From contig NZ_MRCS01000016.1 in the NCBI RefSeq assembly GCF_002303925.1, positions 1-64,000 of the forward strand: a stretch of 64,000 nucleotides of DNA, in the 5' to 3' direction. Made by a program: the position numbers and the translations under genes. Source of the DNA: Pseudomonas sp. ACN8 (lineage in GTDB: Bacteria; Pseudomonadota; Gammaproteobacteria; Pseudomonadales; Pseudomonadaceae). The notes beneath the pieces were generated by a model. That model had not been told where the DNA came from. It saw only the letters and a program-made list of their open reading frames with translations, and ran no database searches. Numbering within the stretch: the first letter of the stretch is position 1; the number at the start of each line of letters is the position of its first letter. Below, piece after piece: positions 38,648 through 47,750 of the stretch.

Positions 38648-40903
38648 TCAGCTCTGCAACAGGCCTTTCAGGCTGGTCAGTGCCTGCTGCATTTGTTCAT
38701 CCAGCGCGAGGCTCATGTGGCGGATCGCCGATTCATCGCTGCCCAAGGCCAACGTCTCCAGCGCCCTGAGCATCGTGGCCAGTGAGCGAAACCCCAGCGA
38801 GTCGCAACTGCCGGCCAGACGGTGCGCCAGTTGCGCGACCTCGGTGCAGTCGTCGGCGGCAATGGCTTCATGCAGCGCATCGCGGTGCTGAAGAATCGAG
38901 TCACGCAGTACCGCCAGCAAACTCTGGACTTTTTGCTCGCCGAGCAGACTGCGATGAGTCTGCAACAGCGGCCAGTCCATTGCCTCATCGCTCGGCAGCG
39001 ACTCGGCCACGGGCGCCTGCCCTTCCAGCACCTGGCGCAGGTTTTCCAGCTTCAAGGGCTTGGCCAGGACACCGTCCATGCCGGCCTCCAGATAACCGCG
39101 CACCAGCGCCGGCTGCACGCTGGCGGTCAGAGCGAAAATGCGAGTGCGGCGATTCGGCCCGTCGCTGTGGCGGATCTGCCGGCATAACTCGACGCCGCTG
39201 ATACCCGGCAGGTGCACGTCCAGCAGCATCAGATCGAACACCCGCGCCGCGCAGTGTTGCAGTGCCTGATCCGCTTCTTCGGCGAGCCACACCCGGTGGC
39301 CGTCCCGTTGCAGCAAGCCCTTGGCCACTTCGCGGTTGAGTGCCACGTCTTCGACCACCAGGATGTTCAGTGCCGGCCCCGCCGCCCGCACAGGCGGGGC
39401 CTGAGCCACGCCGCTGGCCGGCTGCAGGGACAGCTCGAACCAGAAACAACTGCCGCGCCCCTCTTCACTGTCCACGCCGATACGGCCGCCCATCTGCTCC
39501 ACCAGATGTTTGCAGATGGCCAACCCCAGCCCGGTGCCACCAAAACGTTGCGCAACTTCTTCGCTGGCCTGGGTGAAACGCTCGAAAATCTTCGCCTGCA
39601 TCAAAGGGGCAATGCCGATGCCGTCGTCCGTGACACTGACCCGCAGCCGCTGCCCCGTCTGCTCGCCGGTTTCGCTGAGAAGTGCTACCTCGACGCTGAC
39701 TTCGCCGCCTTCGGTGAACTTGATCGCGTTGGCCAGCAGGTTGCTCAGTACCTGACGCAGGAACTGCTCGGCGCCGTGGTGATGCTCGGCAATGCGCTGA
39801 TCGATGCGGCAACTGAGGATCGTGTCGTTGTTCAGCGCTCGCGGTTCCAACAGCGTGAGTACCTCGTCGAGCAACTGGCGCAATGAGAAATCCACCGGTT
39901 CGGGATGGCTGACGCCCTCCTCCAGCTTGGCGAAATACAGCACTTCGTTGAGGATCGTCAGCAAGCCTTCGCCAGCCTTGTGCAAGGCATCCAGGCGTTT
40001 GCCGTCCTGGGCGTCCAGACGCGCGCCGCGCAGCAGCTCGGCCATGCCGAGAATGCCATTGAGGGGCGTGCGCAGTTCGTGGCTCATGGTCGCCAGGAAC
40101 CGCGACTTGGCAAGGTTGGCCGCTTCCGCCTCGTCTTTGGCGCGCATCAGGCTGGCGGTGCGGCGCTCGACCATTTTCAGCAATTCGTCACGGTTGTCCT
40201 GCAAGGCCAGACGATCGGTTTCCCGGCGCTCGATGTCCCGCAGGATCGCCCGGCGCATATCGTCCAGCGCATGGGCCACGGTATCGATCTCGTCGCTGCC
40301 GCGACGCTTGTCCAGGTGCAGGGGTTCGTGCCACTCACCGGCGGCGATACGCCGGGCAAACTCGGCCATGACTTTCAGGTGCCGGGTCACCAGTCGATAA
40401 AACAAGCCCGACAACGCCACGGCCAGGCCGCAGAGAAACACCGCCATCCACAACAGACTGGTCAAACCGGTGGCGTAGAGACGCTGGTACACCGCCCCCA
40501 GATCCGTGCTCACTTCCAGCTCGCCAAGATTGCGCAAAGGGCCGGACGGCGGCTGATAGTCCAGGACAAAGCGCTCGATGCGCATCGGCCCCGTGGGGTG
40601 TGGATTGCCCTGAATCAGATCGAAATCGGCGCTGGTCAAGTGCACCCGGGCGACGTCGGAGAAGTCCACCAGCCCGCGCAACTGCACGTTCAATTGCTCC
40701 TGATTCAAATCCCAGAGGCTGCGTTCCAGGCTGGCCAGGTAGCCGGCGCGGATCAGCTCCATGCGCGAATCGATGTCGCGCATTTCCCGTCGATACTCGA
40801 TGTACAGTTGCACGCTGCTGGCCAGCACGGTGAAGCACAGGCTGAACAACAGAATGAACAGCAACAGGCGCCGCAGCAGTCCACCGGGACGGGCGCGAAT
40901 CAT
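38648..40903 (-). CDS. aruS: Hybrid sensor histidine kinase (AruS-like, TorS-type HK-REC-Hpt)
   Basis: The protein has 751 residues. Two membrane helices (LFILLFSLCFTVLASSVQLY; WMAVFLCGLAVALSGLFYRL) flank a periplasmic loop of about 120 residues and are followed by HAMP. The HisKA box is FLATMSHELRTPLNGILGMA. The ATP-binding boxes are NLLANAIKFTEGG, DDGIGIAP and FGGTGLGLAICKHLVEQMGG. A receiver domain (LVVEDVALNREV, LLLDVHLPGISG, KPLKL) and an Hpt domain (LAHRLAGSCDSLGF) complete a phosphorelay. The start overlaps the binding-protein gene by four bases. Context points to control of arginine catabolism, like AruS of P. aeruginosa. Confidence 0.85.
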   Translation of the reverse strand: MIRARPGGLLRRLLLFILLFSLCFTVLASSVQLYIEYRREMRDIDSRMELIRAGYLASLERSLWDLNQEQLNVQLRGLVDFSDVARVHLTSADFDLIQGNPHPTGPMRIERFVLDYQPPSGPLRNLGELEVSTDLGAVYQRLYATGLTSLLWMAVFLCGLAVALSGLFYRLVTRHLKVMAEFARRIAAGEWHEPLHLDKRRGSDEIDTVAHALDDMRRAILRDIERRETDRLALQDNRDELLKMVERRTASLMRAKDEAEAANLAKSRFLATMSHELRTPLNGILGMAELLRGARLDAQDGKRLDALHKAGEGLLTILNEVLYFAKLEEGVSHPEPVDFSLRQLLDEVLTLLEPRALNNDTILSCRIDQRIAEHHHGAEQFLRQVLSNLLANAIKFTEGGEVSVEVALLSETGEQTGQRLRVSVTDDGIGIAPLMQAKIFERFTQASEEVAQRFGGTGLGLAICKHLVEQMGGRIGVDSEEGRGSCFWFELSLQPASGVAQAPPVRAAGPALNILVVEDVALNREVAKGLLQRDGHRVWLAEEADQALQHCAARVFDLMLLDVHLPGISGVELCRQIRHSDGPNRRTRIFALTASVQPALVRGYLEAGMDGVLAKPLKLENLRQVLEGQAPVAESLPSDEAMDWPLLQTHRSLLGEQKVQSLLAVLRDSILQHRDALHEAIAADDCTEVAQLAHRLAGSCDSLGFRSLATMLRALETLALGSDESAIRHMSLALDEQMQQALTSLKGLLQS

Positions 40904-41682
40904 TGCGCATCCGCCGGCAGGTTGATCATGTCGCGGTAGGTCACTTCGCTTTCGTTGAGCCAGCGCTCGATGTCACCGGCATCGACCATCCGCTGCAACT
41001 GCGCATTGATCTCGGGCATGCGAGCGGCCAAGGGCGAGTGCCGCGACACGGCGACCCGCAGATAGTCCACGTTCAATGCCTTGGGCAAGGCAACGATGTC
41101 CTGGCCGCCTGGCAGGTTTTCCACGTACAGCTGGCCGGTGCGTCGCTCCTGGGTGATGAAATCGATACGCCCGCGAATCAGCTTGCCGAAGTTCTGGCGG
41201 CTGTCGGACACCCATTCGATATTGTTGTTGCGCGCAACCATGCGATCGAACTCCACCCCATAGCTCTCGCCGAACAACAGGCCGCCACGGTAACGGGCCA
41301 GGTCGTCCAGCTGTTCGAACCTCACCGGATGCCGGCGGTTGATGAACAGCGCCACTTCTTCGCGCAATACCGGCACCGTCGAGAACAGCATGCTTTGCTC
41401 CCGTTGCGCGGTGCTGTAGGCCAGCACCACATCGACCCGGCCTTCGGCGGCGTCCAGCAGACAGCGTTTCCAGTTACCCAGCACGACTATCTCGACCTCG
41501 TAACCCAACTGGCCAAACAGGTTCTTCACCACGCTCGGCGCCAGGCCGCGCACCTGCTTGCCATCACTCCATGAGACCGGCGGGTACACCGGGTAATCGC
41601 AATAGCGAACCTTGTCCGCCGCGACGGCATGGCCGGCCACCAGCATCACCAGCATCACCAGCAGGCAAAGCCATCGCGCCAT
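40900..41682 (-). CDS. Periplasmic solute-binding protein (SBP_bac_3) coupled to the kinase
   Basis: The 260-residue protein starts at ATG 41682, where a signal peptide begins (MARWLCLLVMLVMLVAGHAVAADKV). Family 3 features are APSVVKNLFGQLGYEVEIVV, VDVVLAYSTAQREQSMLFST and FGESYGVEFDRMV. It sits between the response regulator (five-base gap) and the kinase (ATGA overlap), with no ABC permease or ATPase nearby. It is therefore more likely a ligand sensor handing the signal to the kinase, as TorT does for TorS, than a transport component. The ligand is presumably arginine or a derivative. Confidence 0.8.
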   Translation of the reverse strand: MARWLCLLVMLVMLVAGHAVAADKVRYCDYPVYPPVSWSDGKQVRGLAPSVVKNLFGQLGYEVEIVVLGNWKRCLLDAAEGRVDVVLAYSTAQREQSMLFSTVPVLREEVALFINRRHPVRFEQLDDLARYRGGLLFGESYGVEFDRMVARNNNIEWVSDSRQNFGKLIRGRIDFITQERRTGQLYVENLPGGQDIVALPKALNVDYLRVAVSRHSPLAARMPEINAQLQRMVDAGDIERWLNESEVTYRDMINLPADAQ

Positions 41683-41687
41683 CAGCT

Positions 41688-42404
41688 TCAGGCCGCCACG
41701 CTGGCGGTGAACAGGTAACCGGCGCCGTGAATGGTGATGATCAACTGGGGTTCGGCCGGATCGTCGTGCAACTTGCGGCGCAGGCGCCCGACCAGCACGT
41801 CGATGGAGCGGTCGTTGGGCACCCACTCGCGGTTGCGGATCTGGTCCATCAACTGATCGCGGCTGAGGGTGTGGCCGCTGTTACGCAGGAACACGCTGAG
41901 CAACTGGTACTCGCCGTGGGTCAGCAGGGTTTCGCTGCCCGAAGGATCGATCAGGCGACGGCGGTCGGTGTCCAGCGACCAGTCGGCGAATTGCTTGACC
42001 GGTTTGGCCGCAGCGACGACCGGCGCAGGCGTTTGCGCATGACGTACCCGGCGGATCAGGTTTTTCGCCCGGGACACCAGTTCCCTTGGGTTGAGGGGTT
42101 TGATCACGTAGTCATCGGCGCCGCATTCGAGGCCGACGATGCGGTCGATTTCGTCGTTGCGCCCGGTGATCAGGATGATCCCGACTTCCGAGCGCACCCG
42201 CAGCTCGCGGGTCAGGGTCAGGCCGTCCTTGCCCGGCAGGCGGATGTCGAGCATCACCAGGTCGACGCTCTGGCTGGCGAGGAAGGTTTCCGCCAGTTCC
42301 GCCGTGGCGGCGCAGTGGACGTCGTAGCCTTCCTGGGACAGGTAGGCGTGCAGCAGATCGCGAATCAGCGGATCGTCATCGACGATCAATACCCGAGGAG
42401 TCAT
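41688..42404 (-). CDS. aruR: OmpR-family response regulator (AruR)
   Basis: The protein has 238 residues. The receiver domain has the acidic pair in LIVDDDPLIRD, the phospho-acceptor Asp in LVMLDIRLPGKDGL, a Thr in ILITGRND and the Lys in YVIKPLNPREL. A winged-helix output domain follows, with LLTHGEYQLLSVFLRNSGHT, RSIDVLVGRLRRKLHDDPAE and the wing TIHGAGYLF. It is the first gene of a three-gene regulator operon with the binding protein and the hybrid kinase. In P. aeruginosa, AruR with AruS activates aruHI; the same gene order supports that role here. Confidence 0.88.
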   Translation of the reverse strand: MTPRVLIVDDDPLIRDLLHAYLSQEGYDVHCAATAELAETFLASQSVDLVMLDIRLPGKDGLTLTRELRVRSEVGIILITGRNDEIDRIVGLECGADDYVIKPLNPRELVSRAKNLIRRVRHAQTPAPVVAAAKPVKQFADWSLDTDRRRLIDPSGSETLLTHGEYQLLSVFLRNSGHTLSRDQLMDQIRNREWVPNDRSIDVLVGRLRRKLHDDPAEPQLIITIHGAGYLFTASVAA

Positions 42405-42497
42405 CGCTTGGTGTCCGGCATAGGCCCTGAGGGCCCGTTTCTTATTGGAGTGTTTTCCTGCATCGGCGCCAGAGAGTATCCAGTACTGAACAACTGA

Positions 42498-43145
42498 TCA
42501 ACAGTCGCTCGTCCGCACGCAAAAACGCTGGCGTCCGCCGGCCTGTAACCCGTCGACCCAGGCCTCGCAAATCTGGATGCCCTGCTGCGGCGTGAAGGTA
42601 CCCGAGTTCAGCCCGAACTCCAGCCACAAGCCGTCGAGCAAGGCACTGAGGCTGATAGCCGCGAGGTCGGCGTCGAAGTTTTCCCAACCCTCCTCCCGAG
42701 CCAGTTCCGCCAGCACCCTGCCGAGGATGCCGCGATACTCGCCATAGGAATGATCGTGGACCTGGTTAATGGCCTCGGCGGTTTTCACCGCGCCCCAGAA
42801 CGCCAGCCAGGCATCGATCAGTTGCGGATCGAGCAGCTCGGCGGAAAACGACCCGCGGAAAAACGCCGACAAGCGCTCTCGGGCATTCGGCGCGGCTTGC
42901 TCCATGGCATCGCGCAGCAAGGTCATGACCCGTCCGGTGATCGCCATGTAGGCCTCGGCCACCAGTTCATCCTTACCGGAATAGTGATGACTGATCAGCC
43001 CCACCGAAACCCCGGCCTCGGCGGATATCTTGCGGATCGACGCGCCCTGGAAACCATGACGCTTGAGGCACACCAGCGTCGCCTCGATCAGGTTGGCTTT
43101 GCGCAACTCCGGTTCCATGCGGGAAAAACGGGCTTCCTGATTCAT
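42498..43145 (-). CDS. TetR-family transcriptional regulator
   Basis: The protein has 215 residues. The N-terminal helix-turn-helix is LIEATLVCLKRHGFQGASIR, KISAEAGVSVGLISHHYSGK, and the C-terminal half is of the BetI-like type (DAWLAFWGAVKTAEAINQVH; LSALLDGLWLEFGLNSG). I prefer ATG 43145, ten bases from AGGAG, over a GTG nine bases upstream that is too close to it. It lies upstream of aruR in the same direction. It may repress a neighbouring amine-related gene; its ligand is unknown. Confidence 0.85.
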   Translation of the reverse strand: MNQEARFSRMEPELRKANLIEATLVCLKRHGFQGASIRKISAEAGVSVGLISHHYSGKDELVAEAYMAITGRVMTLLRDAMEQAAPNARERLSAFFRGSFSAELLDPQLIDAWLAFWGAVKTAEAINQVHDHSYGEYRGILGRVLAELAREEGWENFDADLAAISLSALLDGLWLEFGLNSGTFTPQQGIQICEAWVDGLQAGGRQRFCVRTSDC

Positions 43146-43267
43146 GGGCGACACGCTCCTTGGTTCAATCGTTCAGGCCTGTGCGGGTTAGCGGCGGGCT
43201 GAACGACTGTACAGCAAGAGCGGGCCATTTCTCCAGTCAGGTGTAAGCCTGAGAACCGCGGCGCCCC

Positions 43268-43361
43268 CATCGCGAGCAGGCTCGCTCCCACCTTTGATCC
43301 GGGTGACCACATATTTGGTGTACGACGCAAATCCCCTGTGGGAGCGAGCCTGCTCGCGATG
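43268..43361. repeat. REP doublet
   Basis: Inverted copies ATCGCGAGCAGGCTCGCTCC and GGGAGCGAGCCTGCTCGCGA about 45 bases apart, in the 245-base gap between the TetR gene and the aldolase-like gene. No gene is seen in that gap. Confidence 0.9.
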
Positions 43362-43390
43362 GCGTTAGTCCATTCAACACAGGATCTGGA

Positions 43391-44179
43391 TCAGTCGCGG
43401 TAACCCGGCGCCACTCGATCCAGCAACCGCAACAACGCCGCCCAGGCCAGTTGCATGGCATCCGGATCCGCGAGCTGGCCTTCTTCCAGTGGCCGACCGG
43501 GGTCGTTGAACTGCCGCTCGGTATGCGCGCAAACCTCCGCCGGCGGCAGCACCAACTCACCGGCAGCCATGGCCGCCAACTGAATTTCACAGGCCTTTTC
43601 CAGGTAATACATGCGCAGGAACGCCTGGCTCACCGTCTCGCCCACTGTCAACAAACCATGGTTGCGCAACATCAGTACCGACTTGTCACCCAGATCCGCC
43701 ACCAGACGTTGCTGCTCGCTCAGGTCCAGCGCCACGCCCTCGTAGTCGTGGTAGGCAACCCGGCCATAGAATTCCATGGAAATCTGGTTCACCGGCAATA
43801 GTCCGCACTTCAACGCCGCCACCGCGCAACCGGATTTGGTGTGGGTATGCAGCACGCATTGCGCATCTTCACGGGCGCCATGGATGGCGCTGTGGATCAC
43901 GAAGCCGGCCGGGTTGACCGGGTACGGCGAAGGCTCCACGGCATGGCCATTGAGGTCAATCCTGACCAGATTGGACGCGGTGATTTCATCGAACATCAGC
44001 CCGTAAGGGTTGATCAGAAAGTGATGCTCCGGCCCCGGAATGCGCATCGAGATGTGGGTGAAGATCAGATCGGTCATGCGAAAGTGCGCAATCAAGCGAT
44101 AACAGGCTGCCAGTTCCTCACGCAGGCGCTGTTCGGTGGCGCTGCGTTCAGCAGTCGGTGCCATCTGAATATTGTTCAT
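43391..44179 (-). CDS. Class II aldolase/adducin family protein
   Basis: The protein has 262 residues. It has the class II aldolase/adducin fold with the metal histidines in CVLHTHTKSGCAV and MLRNHGLLTVGE, and an N-terminal LAACYRLIAHFRMTDLIFTH typical of the family. Members cleave or epimerise small phosphorylated sugars, or act on unphosphorylated keto-acids. The substrate here is not evident. It is followed on the same strand by an orphan spermidine-type binding protein (75-base gap), so it may be part of an amine-related catabolic unit. Confidence 0.8.
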   Translation of the reverse strand: MNNIQMAPTAERSATEQRLREELAACYRLIAHFRMTDLIFTHISMRIPGPEHHFLINPYGLMFDEITASNLVRIDLNGHAVEPSPYPVNPAGFVIHSAIHGAREDAQCVLHTHTKSGCAVAALKCGLLPVNQISMEFYGRVAYHDYEGVALDLSEQQRLVADLGDKSVLMLRNHGLLTVGETVSQAFLRMYYLEKACEIQLAAMAAGELVLPPAEVCAHTERQFNDPGRPLEEGQLADPDAMQLAWAALLRLLDRVAPGYRD

Positions 44180-44254
44180 TATTGGAGTTCTCTACACTGA
44201 TCGGCTGGGGCAGACAGTAATGCTGGACGCTTCCCTGCGTCCAGCCGCAGGCGG

Positions 44255-45304
44255 TTATTTACTGGCCCATGCATTGAAGCGTTCTTCGAGCTCCTCACCA
44301 TGATCGACCCAGAAACCCACGTTCATCGACAGTGCACCCTTGAGGTTCTGTGGCGCAGTGGGCACCCATTGCGCCAGTTTGTCGTCCAGCCGCGCGGCGG
44401 CCTGGGTGTTGGTCGGGCCGTAGGGAATTTGCTGCACGTAGTTGACCTGGGCGTCCGGCTGGTTGGCGAAGGCAATAAAGCGCTTGGCCTGATCCACATG
44501 TCTGGACCCTTTGATGATCGCCCAGTAGTCCATGCCGTACAGGCTGCCGGGCCACACCAGAGCGAGGTGGCTGCCTTTCTGCGCGGCATCGGCGATGCGC
44601 CCGCTGTAGGTCGAGGTCATCACCACATCGCCGGCGGTCAGCCATTGCGGCGGCTGTGCGCCCGCCTCCCACCACTGGATGTAAGGCTTGAGTTCAGTGA
44701 GTTTGGCGAATGCCCGGTCCACGCCCTGCGGGGTGCCGAGCACCTTGTAGACGTCTTCGGTTTTCACCCCGTCGGCCAGCAAGGCGAATTCCAGGTTGTA
44801 CACCGCGCGTTTGCGCAGCCCACGCTTGCCGGGGGTTTTCTTCACGTCCCAAAAATCTGCCCACGAGGTCGGGGCCTGGGCCAGTTTGTCAGTGTCGTAG
44901 GCAATGGCCACGCTCCACACCAGCGCAGCGGAACCGCATTCCTGCGCCGCTTCGGGAATCAACTGGTCGGCGTGGCCCAGGCGAGTCCAGTCCAGGCGCT
45001 CATACATGCCTTCCTCGCAGCCGCGCATCAGGTCCGGGCCTTCGATCTGCACCACGTCCCAGTCGACGTTGCCGGTGTCGACCATCACTTTGATCTTGGC
45101 CATCTCGCCGTTGTATTCGCTCTGGATCACCTTGCTTTGATCCACGGCGGCGAAGGGTTGAAAGAACGCCACGTCCTGGGCTTTTTGTCCGGCTCCGCCG
45201 TAACCGACCACTACCATGTCCGATGCTGCCTGAGCACTGCCCAGGCCCATGGCCACGGACAACACCAAGGGATAAAAACCGTGCTTGAGCATGTGCGATT
45301 TCAT
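44255..45304 (-). CDS. ABC-type spermidine/putrescine-like substrate-binding protein
   Basis: The protein has 349 residues. I start at ATG 45304, eight bases from GAGG, rather than at the TTG just upstream. The signal peptide (GFYPLVLSVAMGLGSAQAAS) is followed by a PotD/PotF-like family 1/6 fold (YNGEMAKIKVMVDTGNVDWD, VWSVAIAYDTDKLAQAPTSW, YGMDYWAIIKGS). The matching permease and ATPase genes are absent from the window. It is probably co-transcribed with the aldolase-like gene and should deliver a polyamine-like or related cation to a transporter encoded elsewhere. Confidence 0.82.
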   Translation of the reverse strand: MKSHMLKHGFYPLVLSVAMGLGSAQAASDMVVVGYGGAGQKAQDVAFFQPFAAVDQSKVIQSEYNGEMAKIKVMVDTGNVDWDVVQIEGPDLMRGCEEGMYERLDWTRLGHADQLIPEAAQECGSAALVWSVAIAYDTDKLAQAPTSWADFWDVKKTPGKRGLRKRAVYNLEFALLADGVKTEDVYKVLGTPQGVDRAFAKLTELKPYIQWWEAGAQPPQWLTAGDVVMTSTYSGRIADAAQKGSHLALVWPGSLYGMDYWAIIKGSRHVDQAKRFIAFANQPDAQVNYVQQIPYGPTNTQAAARLDDKLAQWVPTAPQNLKGALSMNVGFWVDHGEELEERFNAWASK

Positions 45305-45488
45305 CAATGGTTCCTCTTGCAGGTGCCACGGGACCCAAGGCCCGCGCAGCCCTTTTTTATTGTTGTGAGGTTCGGCCCGGGAGCGGGCTCGAGATGAAAC
45401 TACTCCACGCCACAGTAAAAAAACAAGTTGATTTTTTACTTAAGGTAAACTTCTATAGACCAATAATAACAACCGAAACCTGATGCCT

Positions 45489-45589
45489 CTGTAGGAGCGA
45501 GCCTGCTCGCGAGGGACCTGAGAACGCCGCGGGGTATCAGATACCCAGCGTTATCGTTGACGACCATCGCGAGCAGGCTCGCTCCTACA
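45489..45589. repeat. REP doublet (REPIN)
   Basis: TGTAGGAGCGAGCCTGCTCG and CGAGCAGGCTCGCTCCTACA. The spacer includes CCAGCGTTATCGTTGACGAC, nearly identical to the doublets at 36769 and 47615. The rest of the 314-base divergent gap (45305-45618) is AT-rich around 45415-45475 and probably carries both promoters. Confidence 0.9.
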
Positions 45590-45618
45590 AAGAGCAGCCT
45601 GCCTGGAGTAATCGCACC

Positions 45619-47574
45619 ATGCCGACACCCGCCTTCGCGCACCTGTTCGAACCCCTGGAGATCCGTGGCAAGCGCCTGAAGAACCGCATCATGTCCAGCG
45701 GACACGACACCTCGATGCCCACCGACAACCTGGTCAATGAACAATTGATCGCCTATCACCGGGCGCGTGCCGAAGGCGGTGCGGGGCTGATCGTGCTGCA
45801 GGTGGCTGGCGTGCATGACAGTGCGCGCTACACCTCCCACGTGCTGATGGCCACCGACGATGCATGCATCGAGGGCTACCGCAAACTGGCGCGAACCTGC
45901 CATGCCCACGGCACTGTGGTGTTGTCCCAGGTGTTCCATCCGGGGCGGGAGATCATGGAGTCCAGCGATGGCCTGCTGGCGGTGGCCTACTCTGCATCGT
46001 CGGTGCCCAACGAACGGTTCCGGGTGATGCCCCGCGCGCTGGACCAGGCGATGATCGACGAGATCGTCGCCGGTTATGCCGCTGCCGCCCGGCGCCTGCA
46101 CCAGGCAGGCATCGATGGCGTCGAGGTCGTGGCCAGCCACGGTTACCTGCCGGCGCAATTCATCAATCCGCGGGTCAACCGGCGTACCGATGGCTACAAC
46201 GGCGAACTGGAGCAGCGTTTGCGTTTTCTGCGCGAGGTCATAGCCGCTGTGCGCGAGGCGACCGACGAGCAGTTCATCGTCGGCCTGCGCATCTCCGCCG
46301 ACGAGCGCGACCCTGAGGGCCTGACCGAGGACGAATCCCTGGCCGCCGTGCAGTCACTGCAAGCGCAGCTTGATTACGTGCATATCGTCGCCGGCACCTC
46401 GGCTTCCCTTGGTGGCGCGGTGCATATCGTGCCGCCCATGGCGATCGAAGCGGCGTACCTGGCCAGGGAAGCCGGAACCTTCAAGGCCAGTCTGGACATT
46501 CCGCTGTTCGTCACCGGGCGCATCAACCAGCCCCAGGAAGCCGAGCTGATTCTGGCTCGCGGCCAGGCCGATGTGTGCGGCATGACCCGGGCGCTGATCT
46601 GCGATCCGCAAATGCCCAACAAGACCGACACCGGCCGCGTCGAAGACGTGCGGGCTTGCATTGCCTGCAATCAGGCCTGCATCGGCCACTTCCACAAGGG
46701 CTTGCCGATTTCCTGCATCCAGCACCCGGAAACCGGGCGCGAACTGGTCTTCGGCGAACGCCGACAAGCGCCACAGCGCAAACGCATCATGATCGCCGGC
46801 GGTGGACCGGCCGGGATGAAAGCCGCCACCGTCGCGGCCCAGCGCGGCCATGAGGTGACGCTGTACGAAGCCAATTCGCAACTGGGCGGTCAGGTATTGC
46901 TCGCGCAACTGCTGCCACGGCGCAGCGAGTTCGGCGGAGCGAGTACCAACCTGCAGCGAGAAATGGAACTGGCCGGCGTGCGCGTGGTGCGCAATACCCG
47001 AGTCGACCGGGCACTGGTGGAGCAGGAAAAACCGCACGTGGTGATCGTCGCTACCGGAGCCGAGCCCTACTGGCCGCCCTTCGAGCGCGGCGGTGAATTG
47101 CAGGTGGTGGACGCCTGGCAAGTGCTGCGCGATGAAGTACGGATCGGCCGCTCAGTGGTGGTGGTCGACTGGCGTTGCGACTGGATCGGCCCCGGTATCG
47201 CCGAACGGCTGGTGCGCGCCGGGCACCAGGTGCAACTGGCGGTCAACGGCACCCATTGCGGGGAAAACCTGCCGCTGTACGTGCGCGATCAACTGGCCGG
47301 CGAGCTGCATAAGCTGGGTGTGCCGATCACCCCTTACGCGAGGCTGTATGGCTGCGATGACAACACGGTGTACCTGCAACACACCGCCAGTGGCGAACCG
47401 ATGTTGATGGAAAACATCGATACGCTGGTGCTGTGCCAGGGGCATCAACCGGTGGATACCCTGGGCGCTGAGTTGCAAGGGCTGGTGGAGTTTCGCCGAA
47501 TCGGCGACTGCCTGGCACCGCGTACCGCCGAAGAAGCGATTTATGAAGGCCTGAAAGTCGCGTGGGAGCTTTAA
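45619..47574 (+). CDS. FMN/Fe-S/FAD oxidoreductase of the trimethylamine-dehydrogenase type
   Basis: The protein has 651 residues. An N-terminal Old Yellow Enzyme-like TIM barrel binds FMN (FEPLEIRGKRLKNRIMSSGH, YLPAQFINPRVNRRTDGYNG). A 4Fe-4S cluster motif follows, with Cys spaced CIACNQACIGHFHKGLPISC. The C-terminal half is a NAD/FAD-type Rossmann module (RIMIAGGGPAGMKAATVAAQ). This is the layout of trimethylamine, dimethylamine and histamine dehydrogenases and of N-methylproline demethylases. An N-methylated amine is the likely substrate given the amine genes around it, but I cannot choose among them. GGAG stands before the ATG. Confidence 0.85.
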   Translation: MPTPAFAHLFEPLEIRGKRLKNRIMSSGHDTSMPTDNLVNEQLIAYHRARAEGGAGLIVLQVAGVHDSARYTSHVLMATDDACIEGYRKLARTCHAHGTVVLSQVFHPGREIMESSDGLLAVAYSASSVPNERFRVMPRALDQAMIDEIVAGYAAAARRLHQAGIDGVEVVASHGYLPAQFINPRVNRRTDGYNGELEQRLRFLREVIAAVREATDEQFIVGLRISADERDPEGLTEDESLAAVQSLQAQLDYVHIVAGTSASLGGAVHIVPPMAIEAAYLAREAGTFKASLDIPLFVTGRINQPQEAELILARGQADVCGMTRALICDPQMPNKTDTGRVEDVRACIACNQACIGHFHKGLPISCIQHPETGRELVFGERRQAPQRKRIMIAGGGPAGMKAATVAAQRGHEVTLYEANSQLGGQVLLAQLLPRRSEFGGASTNLQREMELAGVRVVRNTRVDRALVEQEKPHVVIVATGAEPYWPPFERGGELQVVDAWQVLRDEVRIGRSVVVVDWRCDWIGPGIAERLVRAGHQVQLAVNGTHCGENLPLYVRDQLAGELHKLGVPITPYARLYGCDDNTVYLQHTASGEPMLMENIDTLVLCQGHQPVDTLGAELQGLVEFRRIGDCLAPRTAEEAIYEGLKVAWEL

Positions 47575-47614
47575 GGCTGTTTATACTCCGGGGCTTTAAC
47601 GGCTAACACCGCCC

Positions 47615-47716
47615 CTGTAGGAGTGAGCCTGCTCGCGATGAACCCGAGAACACCGCTGGGTGTCAGGCTTCCAGCGTTATCGTTAACGACCATCGCGAGC
47701 AGGCTCGCTCCTACAG
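47615..47716. repeat. REP doublet (REPIN)
   Basis: CTGTAGGAGTGAGCCTGCTC (one base off consensus) and GAGCAGGCTCGCTCCTACAG, with the same long spacer type as at 45489. It lies between the flavoenzyme and the regulator gene. Confidence 0.9.
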
Positions 47717-47750
47717 GGGGATGTGGCCCCTTCCCGGTTCGGAATTTTCC

